NCBI GenBank assembly: GCA_040398805.1 | Contig: JBBATK010000003.1 | Location: 1 to 64,000, forward strand | DNA: 64,000 bases | Source: JBBATK01 sp040398805 | GTDB taxonomy: Bacteria; Bacteroidota; Ignavibacteria; Kapaibacteriales; NICIL-2 | Direction: 5' to 3' | Shown: positions 53,230 to 62,103 of the stretch, piece after piece | Layout: each line of letters opens with the position of its first letter | Position numbering within the stretch: the stretch's first letter is position 1 | Notes under the pieces: model-generated | What the model saw: only the letters and a program-made list of their open reading frames with translations | Database searches by the model: none | Told to the model about the DNA's origin: nothing | Made by a program: the position numbers and the translations under genes

Positions 53230-53886
53230 TCAGCGGCGATACCGAGCGGCCCATGCGTCGAACACGACCTTCTGTTCATCGGTGAGGATATCTCGCACGG
53301 CGGCGAGGAAGGTGTCACGACATGCCTTCATGGATTCGGCGGCGGTGACACGATCCGGGTTATTGCGCACCGCCGTACGGACGGCGGCCGAGAGGTCGCG
53401 CAGCGCTTGACGCGCTGTAGCGGTATCGATGGTGCCGAGAGAGAGTTCCACCTTGATACTGTCGAACTTCGACGCGAAACCGTCGACGATGACGCTATCG
53501 GAGGCGCGTAAGAGGGCCACGGCCGAGCGGAAGCACTCCTCGTGTTGTGCGTGCAACTCCTTGATGACGGTCTTCTGCGAATCCGTCAGGTTCGGGAGAC
53601 GGCGTAAGAGGCCGCGACCGAAATCACCGATACGACGTCCGTCCGAGCCCGGACGATGCGACCGGCAATGCGACAGCGTCGTCGCGTCCGTGACATCGCT
53701 GGGCAACGCCTCGGCATCGGGAAGAGTGAGTGCATAAACCGGATCGCCGTCACGGTCATCGTGGTCGGGTCCGAAGAGAGACATGTCCTTACAACTCGAC
53801 AAGGAAAGGACAAGAAGGAGAAGAACGGCGAATCCCAGGATCGAGGGGAATCGACGTTCCGGTGCAGTGAGAGTGGTCGCTTTCAT
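53230..53886 (-). CDS. Predicted lipoprotein with two LTXXQ-like repeats
   Basis: From the ATG at 53886 (GGAGG seven bases upstream) the protein has 218 aa. A hydrophobic signal ends in the lipobox SLSSC (Cys32), so it is probably lipidated. The mature part has LTDSQKTVIKELHAQ and LTDEQKVVFDAW, two Spy/CpxP-like LTXXQ repeats. Such proteins bind misfolded periplasmic proteins or act in envelope stress, but the assignment here is by motif only. It lies 98 nt downstream of the hppA terminator region and is probably transcribed separately. Confidence 0.75.
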   Translation of the reverse strand: MKATTLTAPERRFPSILGFAVLLLLVLSLSSCKDMSLFGPDHDDRDGDPVYALTLPDAEALPSDVTDATTLSHCRSHRPGSDGRRIGDFGRGLLRRLPNLTDSQKTVIKELHAQHEECFRSAVALLRASDSVIVDGFASKFDSIKVELSLGTIDTATARQALRDLSAAVRTAVRNNPDRVTAAESMKACRDTFLAAVRDILTDEQKVVFDAWAARYRR

Positions 53887-53949
53887 GATACCTCCGCATG
53901 ATTCATTGATAAAACCTGTGGTGTGAGGCGGCGTAGCGTTCTCGGTGCA

Positions 53950-53995
53950 CACAAAAACAAACGCGCTCCCCCGAAAGACACAGGGAGAGCGCGTT
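53950..53995 (-). terminator. Intrinsic terminator of hppA
   Basis: Read on the minus strand, AACGCGCTC (53995-53987) pairs with GAGCGCGTT (53968-53960), and TGTTTTTGT follows. It lies 56 nt after the hppA stop. Confidence 0.8.
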
Positions 53996-54050
53996 GGTTA
54001 CAAAAGCATCGCGATGTCGTGCGTTAACGTGTGTTAACGGCTGCCATCCG

Positions 54051-56180
54051 TCAGTGCGCCATCTTGAGCAACCATCCTCCGTTGGACACGAAGAACGGAA
54101 CGAAGACGAGGGAGATGATGGCCATGAGCTTGATGAGGATGTTCAATGCGGGACCGGACGTATCCTTGAAGGGATCGCCCACCGTGTCACCGACCACTGC
54201 CGCCTTGTGCGTTTCGGAACCCTTACCGCCAAGCTTTCCGGTTTCGATATACTTCTTGGCATTGTCCCACGCTCCACCGCTGTTCGCCATGGAAACCGCA
54301 AGCATCACACCAACGATGAGCGAGCCGATGAGGACGCCGGCGAGCATCTGCACGCCGAAGAGGAAACCGATGACAAGAGGCGTGAGGATGACGAGCGCAC
54401 CAGGAGCGACCATCTGACGGAGCGACGCGGCAGTCGAGATGTCGACGCAGGCACGGTAATCCGCTTTCACGCCGGGCTTGCCTTCAAGCAGACCGGGGAT
54501 CTCGCGGAACTGACGACGTACTTCGGCGATCATGTCGAAGGCAGCCTTGCCGACGGAACGCATGGTCATGGCCGAGAACGCGAAGGGCAAAGCGGCACCG
54601 ACGAGCAAGCCCGCAAGCACCGTCGGATTCGTCAACCCGATCTGCTCGGGTGTGATGTGCGCGCGCGTCAGGAAGGCCGAGGTAAGAGCAAGCGACGTAA
54701 GCGCTGCGGAGCCGATGGCGAATCCCTTACCGATGGCCGCCGTCGTATTACCTGCCGCATCGAGAGCATCGGTTCGCTTGCGGATGTCCTTACCCATTTC
54801 CGCCATCTCCGCGATACCGCCGGCATTGTCGGAGACAGGTCCGTACGCATCGATGGTCAACCCGACGGCGATCGTTCCCAGCATGCCGATGGCCGCCATG
54901 GCGATACCGTACATACCGGCGAACGAGACACCGATGACCACCGTCACGGCAATGAGGATCATGGGAAGAACCGAGGAGTTATATCCCAGGGAAAGACCAT
55001 AGATGATGTTCGTCGCCGCACCTGTTTGCGATGCATCGGCCACTTCACGTACCGGACCGTAGCGATGCGAGGTATAATATTCCGTCACGAGTCCGATGAG
55101 CATTCCCGAGATGAGACCTGCCGCCAAGGACCAATACACCCCGGTGTTATGATACATCGTGGCATTGCCTTCCAGCATGAAGTCCGCCGGAATCATCATC
55201 ATCGTCATGGGATAGAGCATACCCGCCATGAGGAGCGTGGACACGATGAGCGTCAGTTTCAACGACCCTTCCACGGCATCCTCTGTTTTCGGACGTGCGA
55301 AGAAGAGGGAGATCAAGCTGGCGACGATACCCGAAGCACCGGCCAGGATGGGAAAGAGGATGGCATTCATCTTCATGTCGTCGGGCACGGTGTTGAAGGC
55401 CACAGCGCCAATCACGAGAGCTGCGCAGGTGGACTCGGCGACCGATCCGAAAAGGTCGGCGCCCATACCCGCGATATCACCCACGTTGTCACCCACATTG
55501 TCCGCGATGACGGCAGGATTCCTGGGATCATCCTCGGGGATGCCCGCTTCCACCTTACCGACAAGGTCGGCACCGACGTCCGCCGCCTTCGTGTAGATAC
55601 CACCGCCGACGCGGGAGAACAGCGCTACGGATGAACCACCCAAGCCGAAGCCCGAGAGGATCTCCATAAGGACATGCGTTTCGATACCGGGAAGCACGGC
55701 ATCAAGGCCCAGATACACCAGCACCAAGCCGATCACGGCGAACCCCGTGAGGCCGAAGCCCATGACAGCCCCGGAGCGGAAGGCGATGGAGAAGGATTTT
55801 TCCAAAGAGACGCGCGCAGCGGCGGCCGTACGCACATTACCCACAGTGGCGATGCGCATACCCAGGAAACCGCTGAGCATGGAGATGCCCGCCCCCGCGA
55901 AGAAGGCAAGCATGGTGTGGAACCCGTGATCGACGGCTAAAAAAATCACCAGACCGAATATGCCCATGAACAGAGCAAGGATGCGGTACTCACGACCCAA
56001 GAAGGCCATGGCACCTTCGGCGATGGCCGAAGAGATTTCCTGCAACCGAGACGCCTCGGCCTCGCCTGAAGCTCCTTCGCTGATCGCGATGGAATTGACT
56101 TGACGCGAAAAAATGAACGCGACGAGAAGCGAAAGGACTCCCAACCCGATGATGATGGGTATTAGCATAAGGGTAACCAC
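54051..56180 (-). CDS. hppA: Membrane-bound proton/sodium-pumping pyrophosphatase, potassium-dependent type
   Basis: The 709-aa protein has about 16 membrane helices. The pyrophosphate-binding segment DDPRNPAVIADNVGDNVGD lies at 217-235, with a further Asp/Lys-rich active-site part in DNAGGIAEMAEMGKDIRKRTDALDAAGNTTAA. The residues after GNTT are Ala-Ala, not Lys-Ala, which marks the potassium-dependent class. It couples pyrophosphate hydrolysis to ion pumping across the membrane. Whether it pumps sodium or protons cannot be decided from what I can see. It is a single gene with its own terminator. Confidence 0.95.
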   Translation of the reverse strand: MVTLMLIPIIIGLGVLSLLVAFIFSRQVNSIAISEGASGEAEASRLQEISSAIAEGAMAFLGREYRILALFMGIFGLVIFLAVDHGFHTMLAFFAGAGISMLSGFLGMRIATVGNVRTAAAARVSLEKSFSIAFRSGAVMGFGLTGFAVIGLVLVYLGLDAVLPGIETHVLMEILSGFGLGGSSVALFSRVGGGIYTKAADVGADLVGKVEAGIPEDDPRNPAVIADNVGDNVGDIAGMGADLFGSVAESTCAALVIGAVAFNTVPDDMKMNAILFPILAGASGIVASLISLFFARPKTEDAVEGSLKLTLIVSTLLMAGMLYPMTMMMIPADFMLEGNATMYHNTGVYWSLAAGLISGMLIGLVTEYYTSHRYGPVREVADASQTGAATNIIYGLSLGYNSSVLPMILIAVTVVIGVSFAGMYGIAMAAIGMLGTIAVGLTIDAYGPVSDNAGGIAEMAEMGKDIRKRTDALDAAGNTTAAIGKGFAIGSAALTSLALTSAFLTRAHITPEQIGLTNPTVLAGLLVGAALPFAFSAMTMRSVGKAAFDMIAEVRRQFREIPGLLEGKPGVKADYRACVDISTAASLRQMVAPGALVILTPLVIGFLFGVQMLAGVLIGSLIVGVMLAVSMANSGGAWDNAKKYIETGKLGGKGSETHKAAVVGDTVGDPFKDTSGPALNILIKLMAIISLVFVPFFVSNGGWLLKMAH

Positions 56181-56380
56181 TGATGTGAAACAAACGCGAT
56201 GACGTGAAAACGTCCGAGTGAACTACGTGAACAAGGTCAACCGCACGTGGAAGTGTAGGACACGGTGTGTCTGCGACACTGAATCGACGACGAAAGGTTG
56301 AGTCCCCGGCGCACCGCCCCGCGGCGCGTGACAAATATACGAAGGAGAGAGAAAAAGCACGGTTATGAGCGGATTCTTGC

Positions 56381-56388
56381 TATTTTTG
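56381..56388 (+). promoter_or_regulatory. TATTTTTG promoter box upstream of tRNA-Val
   Basis: TATTTTTGCA ends 12 nt before the tRNA, the same box as before tRNA-Arg and dxs. No TTTG is found 19 nt upstream. Confidence 0.55.
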
Positions 56389-56399
56389 CACTCCCATTT

Positions 56400-56473
56400 G
56401 CGGTCTTAGCTCAGTTGGTTAGAGCGTTACGTTGACATCGTAAAGGTCACTGGTTCGAATCCAGTAGATCGCA
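56400..56473 (+). tRNA. tRNA-Val (anticodon GAC)
   Basis: The acceptor stem GCGGTCT/AGATCGC pairs with one G-U. The anticodon stem TTACG/CGTAA encloses TTGACAT, and the T stem ACTGG/CCAGT encloses TTCGAAT. The discriminator is A. CCA is not encoded. Confidence 0.96.
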
Positions 56474-56490
56474 CTGAGGACTCTCTTGAG

Positions 56491-56530
56491 AAACTCCGTT
56501 TTCGCGCCATCGGGAACGGAGTTTTTTCTT
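56491..56530 (+). terminator. Intrinsic terminator of tRNA-Val
   Basis: AAACTCCGTT (56491-56500) pairs with AACGGAGTTT (56515-56524), followed by TTTCTTTT. It also lies just beyond the stop of the convergent minus-strand membrane protein gene. Confidence 0.85.
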
Positions 56531-56573
56531 TTCCGCCTGCCCCTTGCCTTGGTCCTTCTTCCCCGACCCCACC

Positions 56574-57803
56574 CTACGGATTCCTCCGGTACTCGGTTTC
56601 CGTCATGCTCACCACCCAGTGCGTCTGCGGCCACTGCGGAAACACGGGAAGCTCGATCGTCTCCGCTCCCGTCCGTACCATATTCTCCGCCCGCATCAGC
56701 TTCCACGACGGTGAATAGTACGTCGCTGTTTCGAAATACCTCACGCCCGCAAGAAGCATGGGGAGTGCAACCGCCAGGATGGCGATGCGTCGAGCCGGAC
56801 GACCCTCACACAGACCGACGGCGTTGCAAAGGAACACGAACAAGAGGATGCTCGGTGCGAAAGCATATCTGTTGCCGCCTTTCATTTCCAATGAGAGGAT
56901 GGTGAAGACGACACCGAGATACACTGCCGCGAGCAGAGGCAATCGCACGACCGCAAGATGACGTCGTATCACGACCATCGTCACAACGATCGGAAGCACG
57001 AAGAGGATGCGCGACAGACGATCGCCCGACGCCGCTGTTCCCGACAACGTAAGGGCGATACCCGCAGGAAGGTGCGAGAGGTTCGCCAGACTGATACGGG
57101 ACGAACCGGTTTCGGCGGCGGACAGGATGAACCCCGCCGCGTGCACAAGAAAGGCGACACAGAAGATACCGAGCATGGTTTTCCATGGGGAATCATCGGG
57201 TCGCTGCCACCGCATGCGGAGCGCGACGAGGGGGAGAAGCAGCACCGACGTGACTCCGGATAACGCAGCCAGGACGGTCATGCCATAGACATATCGCCGG
57301 ACCCCGACCGACCACCCGCTGAGGTCGGACAACAACAGAAAGCAGGTGAACGCGCACAAGTAGTGCTGGATGTTCACCGTGTTAAGCCAGATCTCGGCGG
57401 ATCCCGCTGTGAGTGTGAAGACGAGGATGGCTATCCGCTTCCATCGCGTATCCCAAAATCTGCTCGCAAGGAAAAGCGGTGCAACGAGGCAGAGGATCAT
57501 GACCACGAACGACGTCCACGTGGTCCACGCCGCTACACCGCTGATTCCACCGACCCTCAGGCCGAGCGTGGTGATCAGGTTGGGCACCAGCGAATAATAG
57601 CCGAGATGCGGACGGAACACGACTGACCAATCGTTTTGCGACACGGCGGCTTGAAGATACACGGACCCTTCCTCCGCCCACAGGCGCGGCTGAAGGAAGA
57701 ACAGAGGTTCTCTGATGAAGGATACCGCCACGATGAACACCATCGTCAGAAGGACGAAGCGTCGCTCACCGAGTGAAGTCTGCTGATGGATCATTCTCCC
57801 CAA
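56574..57803 (-). CDS. Polytopic membrane protein, GT-C glycosyltransferase-like
   Basis: The 409-aa protein has about ten hydrophobic segments. The first external loop after helix 1 holds RLWAEEGSVYLQAA, with an acidic pair placed as in GT-C lipid-linked sugar transferases. A further loop has RPHLGYYSLVPNL. I recognise the fold type but not a named family. The C-terminal 60 residues are soluble. It is the last gene of the minus-strand cluster that holds the SET and ATP-grasp genes, 85 bp after the ABC six-transmembrane gene; its link to them is by position only. Confidence 0.65.
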   Translation of the reverse strand: MGRMIHQQTSLGERRFVLLTMVFIVAVSFIREPLFFLQPRLWAEEGSVYLQAAVSQNDWSVVFRPHLGYYSLVPNLITTLGLRVGGISGVAAWTTWTSFVVMILCLVAPLFLASRFWDTRWKRIAILVFTLTAGSAEIWLNTVNIQHYLCAFTCFLLLSDLSGWSVGVRRYVYGMTVLAALSGVTSVLLLPLVALRMRWQRPDDSPWKTMLGIFCVAFLVHAAGFILSAAETGSSRISLANLSHLPAGIALTLSGTAASGDRLSRILFVLPIVVTMVVIRRHLAVVRLPLLAAVYLGVVFTILSLEMKGGNRYAFAPSILLFVFLCNAVGLCEGRPARRIAILAVALPMLLAGVRYFETATYYSPSWKLMRAENMVRTGAETIELPVFPQWPQTHWVVSMTETEYRRNP

Positions 57804-57888
57804 TCCGAACGTGACATGGTCTCCTGCAAGATACAGTCATACCCGATGCAAGCGCTGTCAGCGAATTCGCCCGTTTCCGACGATTCTC

Positions 57889-58758
57889 CTACGTCGCTTG
57901 TTCGATCTCCACATCCAGCCGCCGGACGATGTCACGAAGGGTGGCGGTCTTCTCGACTGCATAGGGTATGGTGTCCAGGCCGGAGAGGAACTTCAGGATA
58001 TAGCTGTAGATACCGACGATATCGCCTGCCCATAATCCCTCGCCGCCGGTCTGCTGATTCGATAACACCAGGGACGAACCCAGGACGATCATGACGGTCA
58101 CTTCCATGAATCCGAAGTTCCACGCCTGCATGTCCGACAAACGGATCTGCCACCCGCGCAGCTTGGAATAATGATCCTCGATCACCGCCTCGTCGCGGGA
58201 GGAGATCACATCCACCTGTCGCTCCAGCTCGTCGTTGCGTTGACGCGTGACATGTCCCATGGAACGTCCGTACCTTCTGCTGATGAATAACACGGGAATG
58301 AGCACGGCCGCGCAGATGGTAAGGACCGATGGCTCGTAGAAGTACAGCATGAAAAGGGAACCGAGGATGTTGTATCCGGCTTCGACGATATAGACGATAT
58401 CGAACTCGAGGAACTCGGTGAAATCTCGAGCCAGGGTGGACCGCGCACTGAGCATGGAGATGTCTTTGCTGTCGGCGTGGGTGCGCATGAACCGCAGGAC
58501 GATGTCCTTATAGATGGTGGTGTAGGTGCGGGTATCGAACATCTGGCGCACCGTGCCGACAATCATCCACGCGGCGTGCACGCTGAGCAGGATGATAAGT
58601 CCGTTGAACGAACCCTCCTGCAGGTCGTTCACCGCTTCACCCAAGAAATACGGTCGTAAGAGCGACCCGAACATCTCCAAAGAGAACAGAGTGTAGGTGA
58701 CCGCCAGACGTCCTTTATGCGGACCCAACACGTACGTGGCCAAATGAACGACGCTCAT
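57889..58758 (-). CDS. ABC transporter six-transmembrane-domain protein without ATPase domain
   Basis: The 289-aa protein covers only the ABC exporter membrane domain: six helices from LATYVLGPHKGRLAVTYTLF to DTIPYAVEKTATLRDIVRRL. The coupling-helix region RSTLARDFTEFLEFDI is visible. After the last helix the protein ends at EIEQAT; there is no Walker A, signature or Walker B. No ATPase gene is near. Either it pairs with an ATPase encoded elsewhere or it works as a membrane protein without ATP hydrolysis. It lies 98 bp after the ATP-grasp/SET fusion gene. Confidence 0.75.
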   Translation of the reverse strand: MSVVHLATYVLGPHKGRLAVTYTLFSLEMFGSLLRPYFLGEAVNDLQEGSFNGLIILLSVHAAWMIVGTVRQMFDTRTYTTIYKDIVLRFMRTHADSKDISMLSARSTLARDFTEFLEFDIVYIVEAGYNILGSLFMLYFYEPSVLTICAAVLIPVLFISRRYGRSMGHVTRQRNDELERQVDVISSRDEAVIEDHYSKLRGWQIRLSDMQAWNFGFMEVTVMIVLGSSLVLSNQQTGGEGLWAGDIVGIYSYILKFLSGLDTIPYAVEKTATLRDIVRRLDVEIEQAT

Positions 58759-58856
58759 ACTTTTCGTTTCTTCCTGCTGATTCGTATCATTCCGAAATCT
58801 TCCTCACTACCCGGTGGACCGACCGCAGCTCTTGCTCCGCTGTCGTTCCGATCCAT

Positions 58857-60332
58857 TCATCGCCGCTGCTCCCTTGCCGTCACCGTGTTATCACGCGACC
58901 CCTTGATCGTACCACGACACCGCGCGGATCCGCAGGTGCAGGCGAACGGTGCCGCGGTTTCATCCAAGACATCCGCATAATCCAGGGTCAGTTCCTCTCC
59001 GCGACGCACATCGCGAAGAGCCACCACGTTCAAGCCGTCGTACGCGGTGCTCGCTTCGCAGCTGTGATTCTGCGGCGCCCAGTTCTCCGCGCGCTCGTCC
59101 CACAAGATATACACGTCGCTACTCACAGGGTAGGCGTAGTGCCGGAAGTCCCGCTTGGCACGCTCGTCCCAGTGCCTCTCCACCCACCGTTTCGTTACGA
59201 TGCGCTGCGACCTTTCCTCTCCACGGAACACGATGTCGCCTTTGCGTATGTCCCTCGTAGCGAACATGCCATACCCGTGAACGCCCGCCGGCAATATCTC
59301 GTAGCACGACTTCCGCGCCCGATGCCGGGCGATCCCCTCGCGGATGATATTGAGCAGGAAGCCCCGATGTCCGTGTTCGTCGTTCTTCAGGATGTAGTCG
59401 GCGCTTCCTTCATAGCCGTCCGTGTAGAAGACCGAACAGGTGAAATTCACTTCCAGGAACACCACCTTGCCGGACTCTTCCACGCGGAAATCCATGCGCG
59501 CATATCCCTTGCCGCCGAAGCCGCGAAAGATGTCCGCCGCCGCCGCCCGCAATCTCCCATCCAGTGCGGCATCCGTGCACGGCACGTTGCAATCGGCATG
59601 AAGCTCACGGGTCTTGAGCGCGTAGGTCTTGAAACGGTCGTTGCCGCTGAACACGTACTCAAGCGGACGGTATACGGTGCAGGACGGTGGTTCCCCGAGG
59701 GTAGACGCATCGTGCGAACGATGCTCCGCATCCGCGGCATCGGCAGAGACCAGCACGGTGAATTCACGTCCCTCCACGTACCGCTCCACCAGCAGGTCGG
59801 GGAACTCGGCGAACAGTCGCCGCGCTACGGCAAACAGCTCTTCGTCATTCCGCACCAGCGACGTCTCGTCGATCCCCAACGAGTCTCCCGCCTTGGCAGG
59901 TTTCACGAACAGCGGATAGCCCACGTTCGCACGCAGCTCACGCGTGCGTGCCAGCACATCATCGTCCGCATGAAGCACCACGCCCTCAGGCGTGGCGACG
60001 TCGTTGCCATACGCCACGTACTTCATGAGCGTCTTCGGCGGATCGTAGAGTGCGGACGTCGGCCCCGTGAACGGCAGGTCCAGCATCTCGAGCGTCGTGA
60101 TCACATCGATGGACGGAACATCCCACTCCAGATATCCCTCGCACAGATTGATGAAGCAATCGAAGCCCTCGTCCTTCAACGCGCGCAGCTGCGCGTAGGT
60201 ACGGAGCTTGTGAAGGAAGACCGTGCACACTTCGTGCTCGGGCAGCCAGCGGGACAGGTCGCGCGGGGGATCGTAATGACGGTAATCCACCGTACTCGTG
60301 GAATAGTCGGGTAGGAGCACACACAATTTCAT
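58857..60332 (-). CDS. Fusion of an ATP-grasp ligase and a SET-domain methyltransferase
   Basis: The 491-aa protein has an N-terminal ATP-grasp fold resembling D-Ala-D-Ala ligase. The nucleotide-binding YPLFVKPAKAGDSLGI is at 139-154, ERYVEGREFTV at 183-193, and the metal-binding ARMDFR/VFLEVNFTCSVF with Asp281, Glu294 and Asn296. The C-terminal part from about 342 is a SET domain (GYGMFATRDIRKGDIVF, NHSC at 422-425, GEELTLDY at 445-452) closed by a Cys-rich post-SET CTCGSARC. The first would ligate a carboxylate to an amine with ATP, the second methylate lysine or an amine with SAM. Both sites look intact. It overlaps the ATP-grasp gene upstream by ATGA (60329-60332). Confidence 0.85.
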   Translation of the reverse strand: MKLCVLLPDYSTSTVDYRHYDPPRDLSRWLPEHEVCTVFLHKLRTYAQLRALKDEGFDCFINLCEGYLEWDVPSIDVITTLEMLDLPFTGPTSALYDPPKTLMKYVAYGNDVATPEGVVLHADDDVLARTRELRANVGYPLFVKPAKAGDSLGIDETSLVRNDEELFAVARRLFAEFPDLLVERYVEGREFTVLVSADAADAEHRSHDASTLGEPPSCTVYRPLEYVFSGNDRFKTYALKTRELHADCNVPCTDAALDGRLRAAAADIFRGFGGKGYARMDFRVEESGKVVFLEVNFTCSVFYTDGYEGSADYILKNDEHGHRGFLLNIIREGIARHRARKSCYEILPAGVHGYGMFATRDIRKGDIVFRGEERSQRIVTKRWVERHWDERAKRDFRHYAYPVSSDVYILWDERAENWAPQNHSCEASTAYDGLNVVALRDVRRGEELTLDYADVLDETAAPFACTCGSARCRGTIKGSRDNTVTAREQRR

Positions 60333-61435
60333 ACGACATCTCCGGATTGCGTTTCAGCGCGTGCATGCAGGCGCAGGGCGTCGTCCAGCACCCGAGCGGT
60401 CATCACGGCGAACGACTCGCCGGCAAAGCGCAGGATGGCACCGATGGAGGTGTAGTTCTCGTCCTCACTCAATCCGCATTGCGCATTCACCTCCAGCACG
60501 TACGGCTTCCCCGTCGCATCATCAATCCGGATATCCAGACGTCCGTACCCCGTCCCGTCGACCGATCGGTAGGCGTCCTTGCTCAGCCGCATCAGGGGTT
60601 CGTGCAGCGCGGCTTCCGGCACCGCGTAGCGATACACGTCTTCATTGCCGGGCATGGCGGATTCGGTATCGTAGGTTTCCCACAGGCGGTCGAAGGAAAG
60701 GAATCGCTCGGTCCCGGGTAGGGACGCATGGAACACGCGCTCGACAGGAGGATACACGTACAGGTCGTCGCCGGAACCGATGACGAAGGTGGTGAACTCA
60801 CGTCCGTCGATGAACCGCTCGGCAAGGATACCGCCGCTCTTCAGGTCCCACCCGTGATAACCATCTCGCAACTCGGCTACGCAGCGCTGCGCTTCTTGAT
60901 CGGTGCTCACCACGTTGCGAATGCTCAAACCTAAGCTGCCGCCGGACACCGCGGGCTTGATGATGGCAGGAGAACCGCACGCGCGGAACAGGTCATCGGG
61001 CTTCGTTTCATCCTTCACTTCGCACCATGGCGCGGTAGGAACGTGATGCGCATCGAAGGCGTTCTTCATGTCGATCTTCGATGTGGTGACATGATAGAAA
61101 GTCTCCCGAGCTCCCGTGTACGCCCACCCTCGTTTCTCCAGAGCGCGCACCACGCTGATGCCGGGCACGCCGTTCGTCTCGTCTCCGTCGCAGAGGTTGA
61201 CGACGCATGGTGTCAGGGCGCCGGACTCCCGCCCTATCTCCTCCAGCACCGCATCGATGTCATGGACACGCACCGACCTCCATTGCCATGCGATTCCCAG
61301 GGCGCTGAAGGCGCGTGTATACTCTGCAAGAGCGGGCTCGAAGTCGTAATAGTACTTCAGGTTCGGATCGTCCGTCTCCAGAGTTGGCAACAGAACCCAC
61401 ACGGCATACTCGTGAATGGTGTCTGTCGTCCTCAT
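60329..61435 (-). CDS. ATP-grasp ligase (D-Ala-D-Ala ligase-like)
   Basis: From the ATG at 61435 the protein has 368 aa. The nucleotide site is SPAIIKPAVSGGSLGLS at 155-171, followed by AERFIDGREFT at 205-215. The metal-binding segment is GRLDIR and PYVLEVNAQCGLS with Asp301, Glu315 and Asn317. It should form an amide or peptide bond using ATP. The start at 61435 is chosen because ATGA (61432-61435) overlaps the stop of the SET gene upstream. It is not the canonical Ddl: no cell-wall gene is adjacent and its partners are methyltransferases. Confidence 0.85.
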   Translation of the reverse strand: MRTTDTIHEYAVWVLLPTLETDDPNLKYYYDFEPALAEYTRAFSALGIAWQWRSVRVHDIDAVLEEIGRESGALTPCVVNLCDGDETNGVPGISVVRALEKRGWAYTGARETFYHVTTSKIDMKNAFDAHHVPTAPWCEVKDETKPDDLFRACGSPAIIKPAVSGGSLGLSIRNVVSTDQEAQRCVAELRDGYHGWDLKSGGILAERFIDGREFTTFVIGSGDDLYVYPPVERVFHASLPGTERFLSFDRLWETYDTESAMPGNEDVYRYAVPEAALHEPLMRLSKDAYRSVDGTGYGRLDIRIDDATGKPYVLEVNAQCGLSEDENYTSIGAILRFAGESFAVMTARVLDDALRLHARAETQSGDVV

Positions 61436-61944
61436 GAGGCACGTCCGTCGAGTTTCCGCCGGATGAAATCGCTCAAGCGGTATCTGTTCATCACGTCCGC
61501 AGGCATGGCTTCGGCTCCGGAAACAGTTCCGACGCACTCCGGCGCACCACACGCACACGTGAACGGCTGTTGCATGTGCCACTCGGTGGAAGGATAGAAA
61601 AACGTGAGCTCATCACCGATGGCGATATCCCTCACGGCCACAAACTCGAACGCTCGGGTATCGATGTGACAGTTGGGACGGCATGAGTGATTGGTGAACT
61701 GCAACTGCGCGGGCCAAAGTTCTATATGCTGATCCTCTCCCACCTGGACCGTGAGATACGTGGGCGACGTCCGGACGTTCGCCGCACGAAAGGGCGTTAC
61801 GAGCTCACCGGATTGGAATGATCGCAAAGCAACCAGCGAATGGAATCCTGAGACGGCATCCGTCCTTTGCGAGCACACGTTGTCCGCGTGTACGGCAACG
61901 GCACTGTCAGCGGCTTCGGCGACCGGTATGTTCTGATGGTTCAT
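61432..61944 (-). CDS. Stand-alone SET-domain methyltransferase
   Basis: From the ATG at 61944 the protein has 170 aa. The SET motifs are FTNHSCRPNCHI (NHSC at 85-88), GDELTFFYPS with the catalytic Tyr, and a post-SET zinc site formed by CACGAPEC near 130-137. The N-terminal 35 residues are probably a tail. SET domains methylate lysine side chains with SAM; the substrate here is unknown. It is the first gene of the overlapping cluster. The longer ORF to 62016 extends into the leader and has no domain sense. Confidence 0.82.
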   Translation of the reverse strand: MNHQNIPVAEAADSAVAVHADNVCSQRTDAVSGFHSLVALRSFQSGELVTPFRAANVRTSPTYLTVQVGEDQHIELWPAQLQFTNHSCRPNCHIDTRAFEFVAVRDIAIGDELTFFYPSTEWHMQQPFTCACGAPECVGTVSGAEAMPADVMNRYRLSDFIRRKLDGRAS

Positions 61945-62103
61945 GGCGATTCGGACCTCATGATAGGTATGTATGCCTACGACAGTACATCGGCGAAAAA
62001 GGTTTGACCATTGCACAATTCACCTCACCTCGCACATCCCATGTTCCCGGCCGTCTCGTCATCGCATCCGAACATTCATCTTCCTGCCCGGTCTCCTCCC
62101 CAC

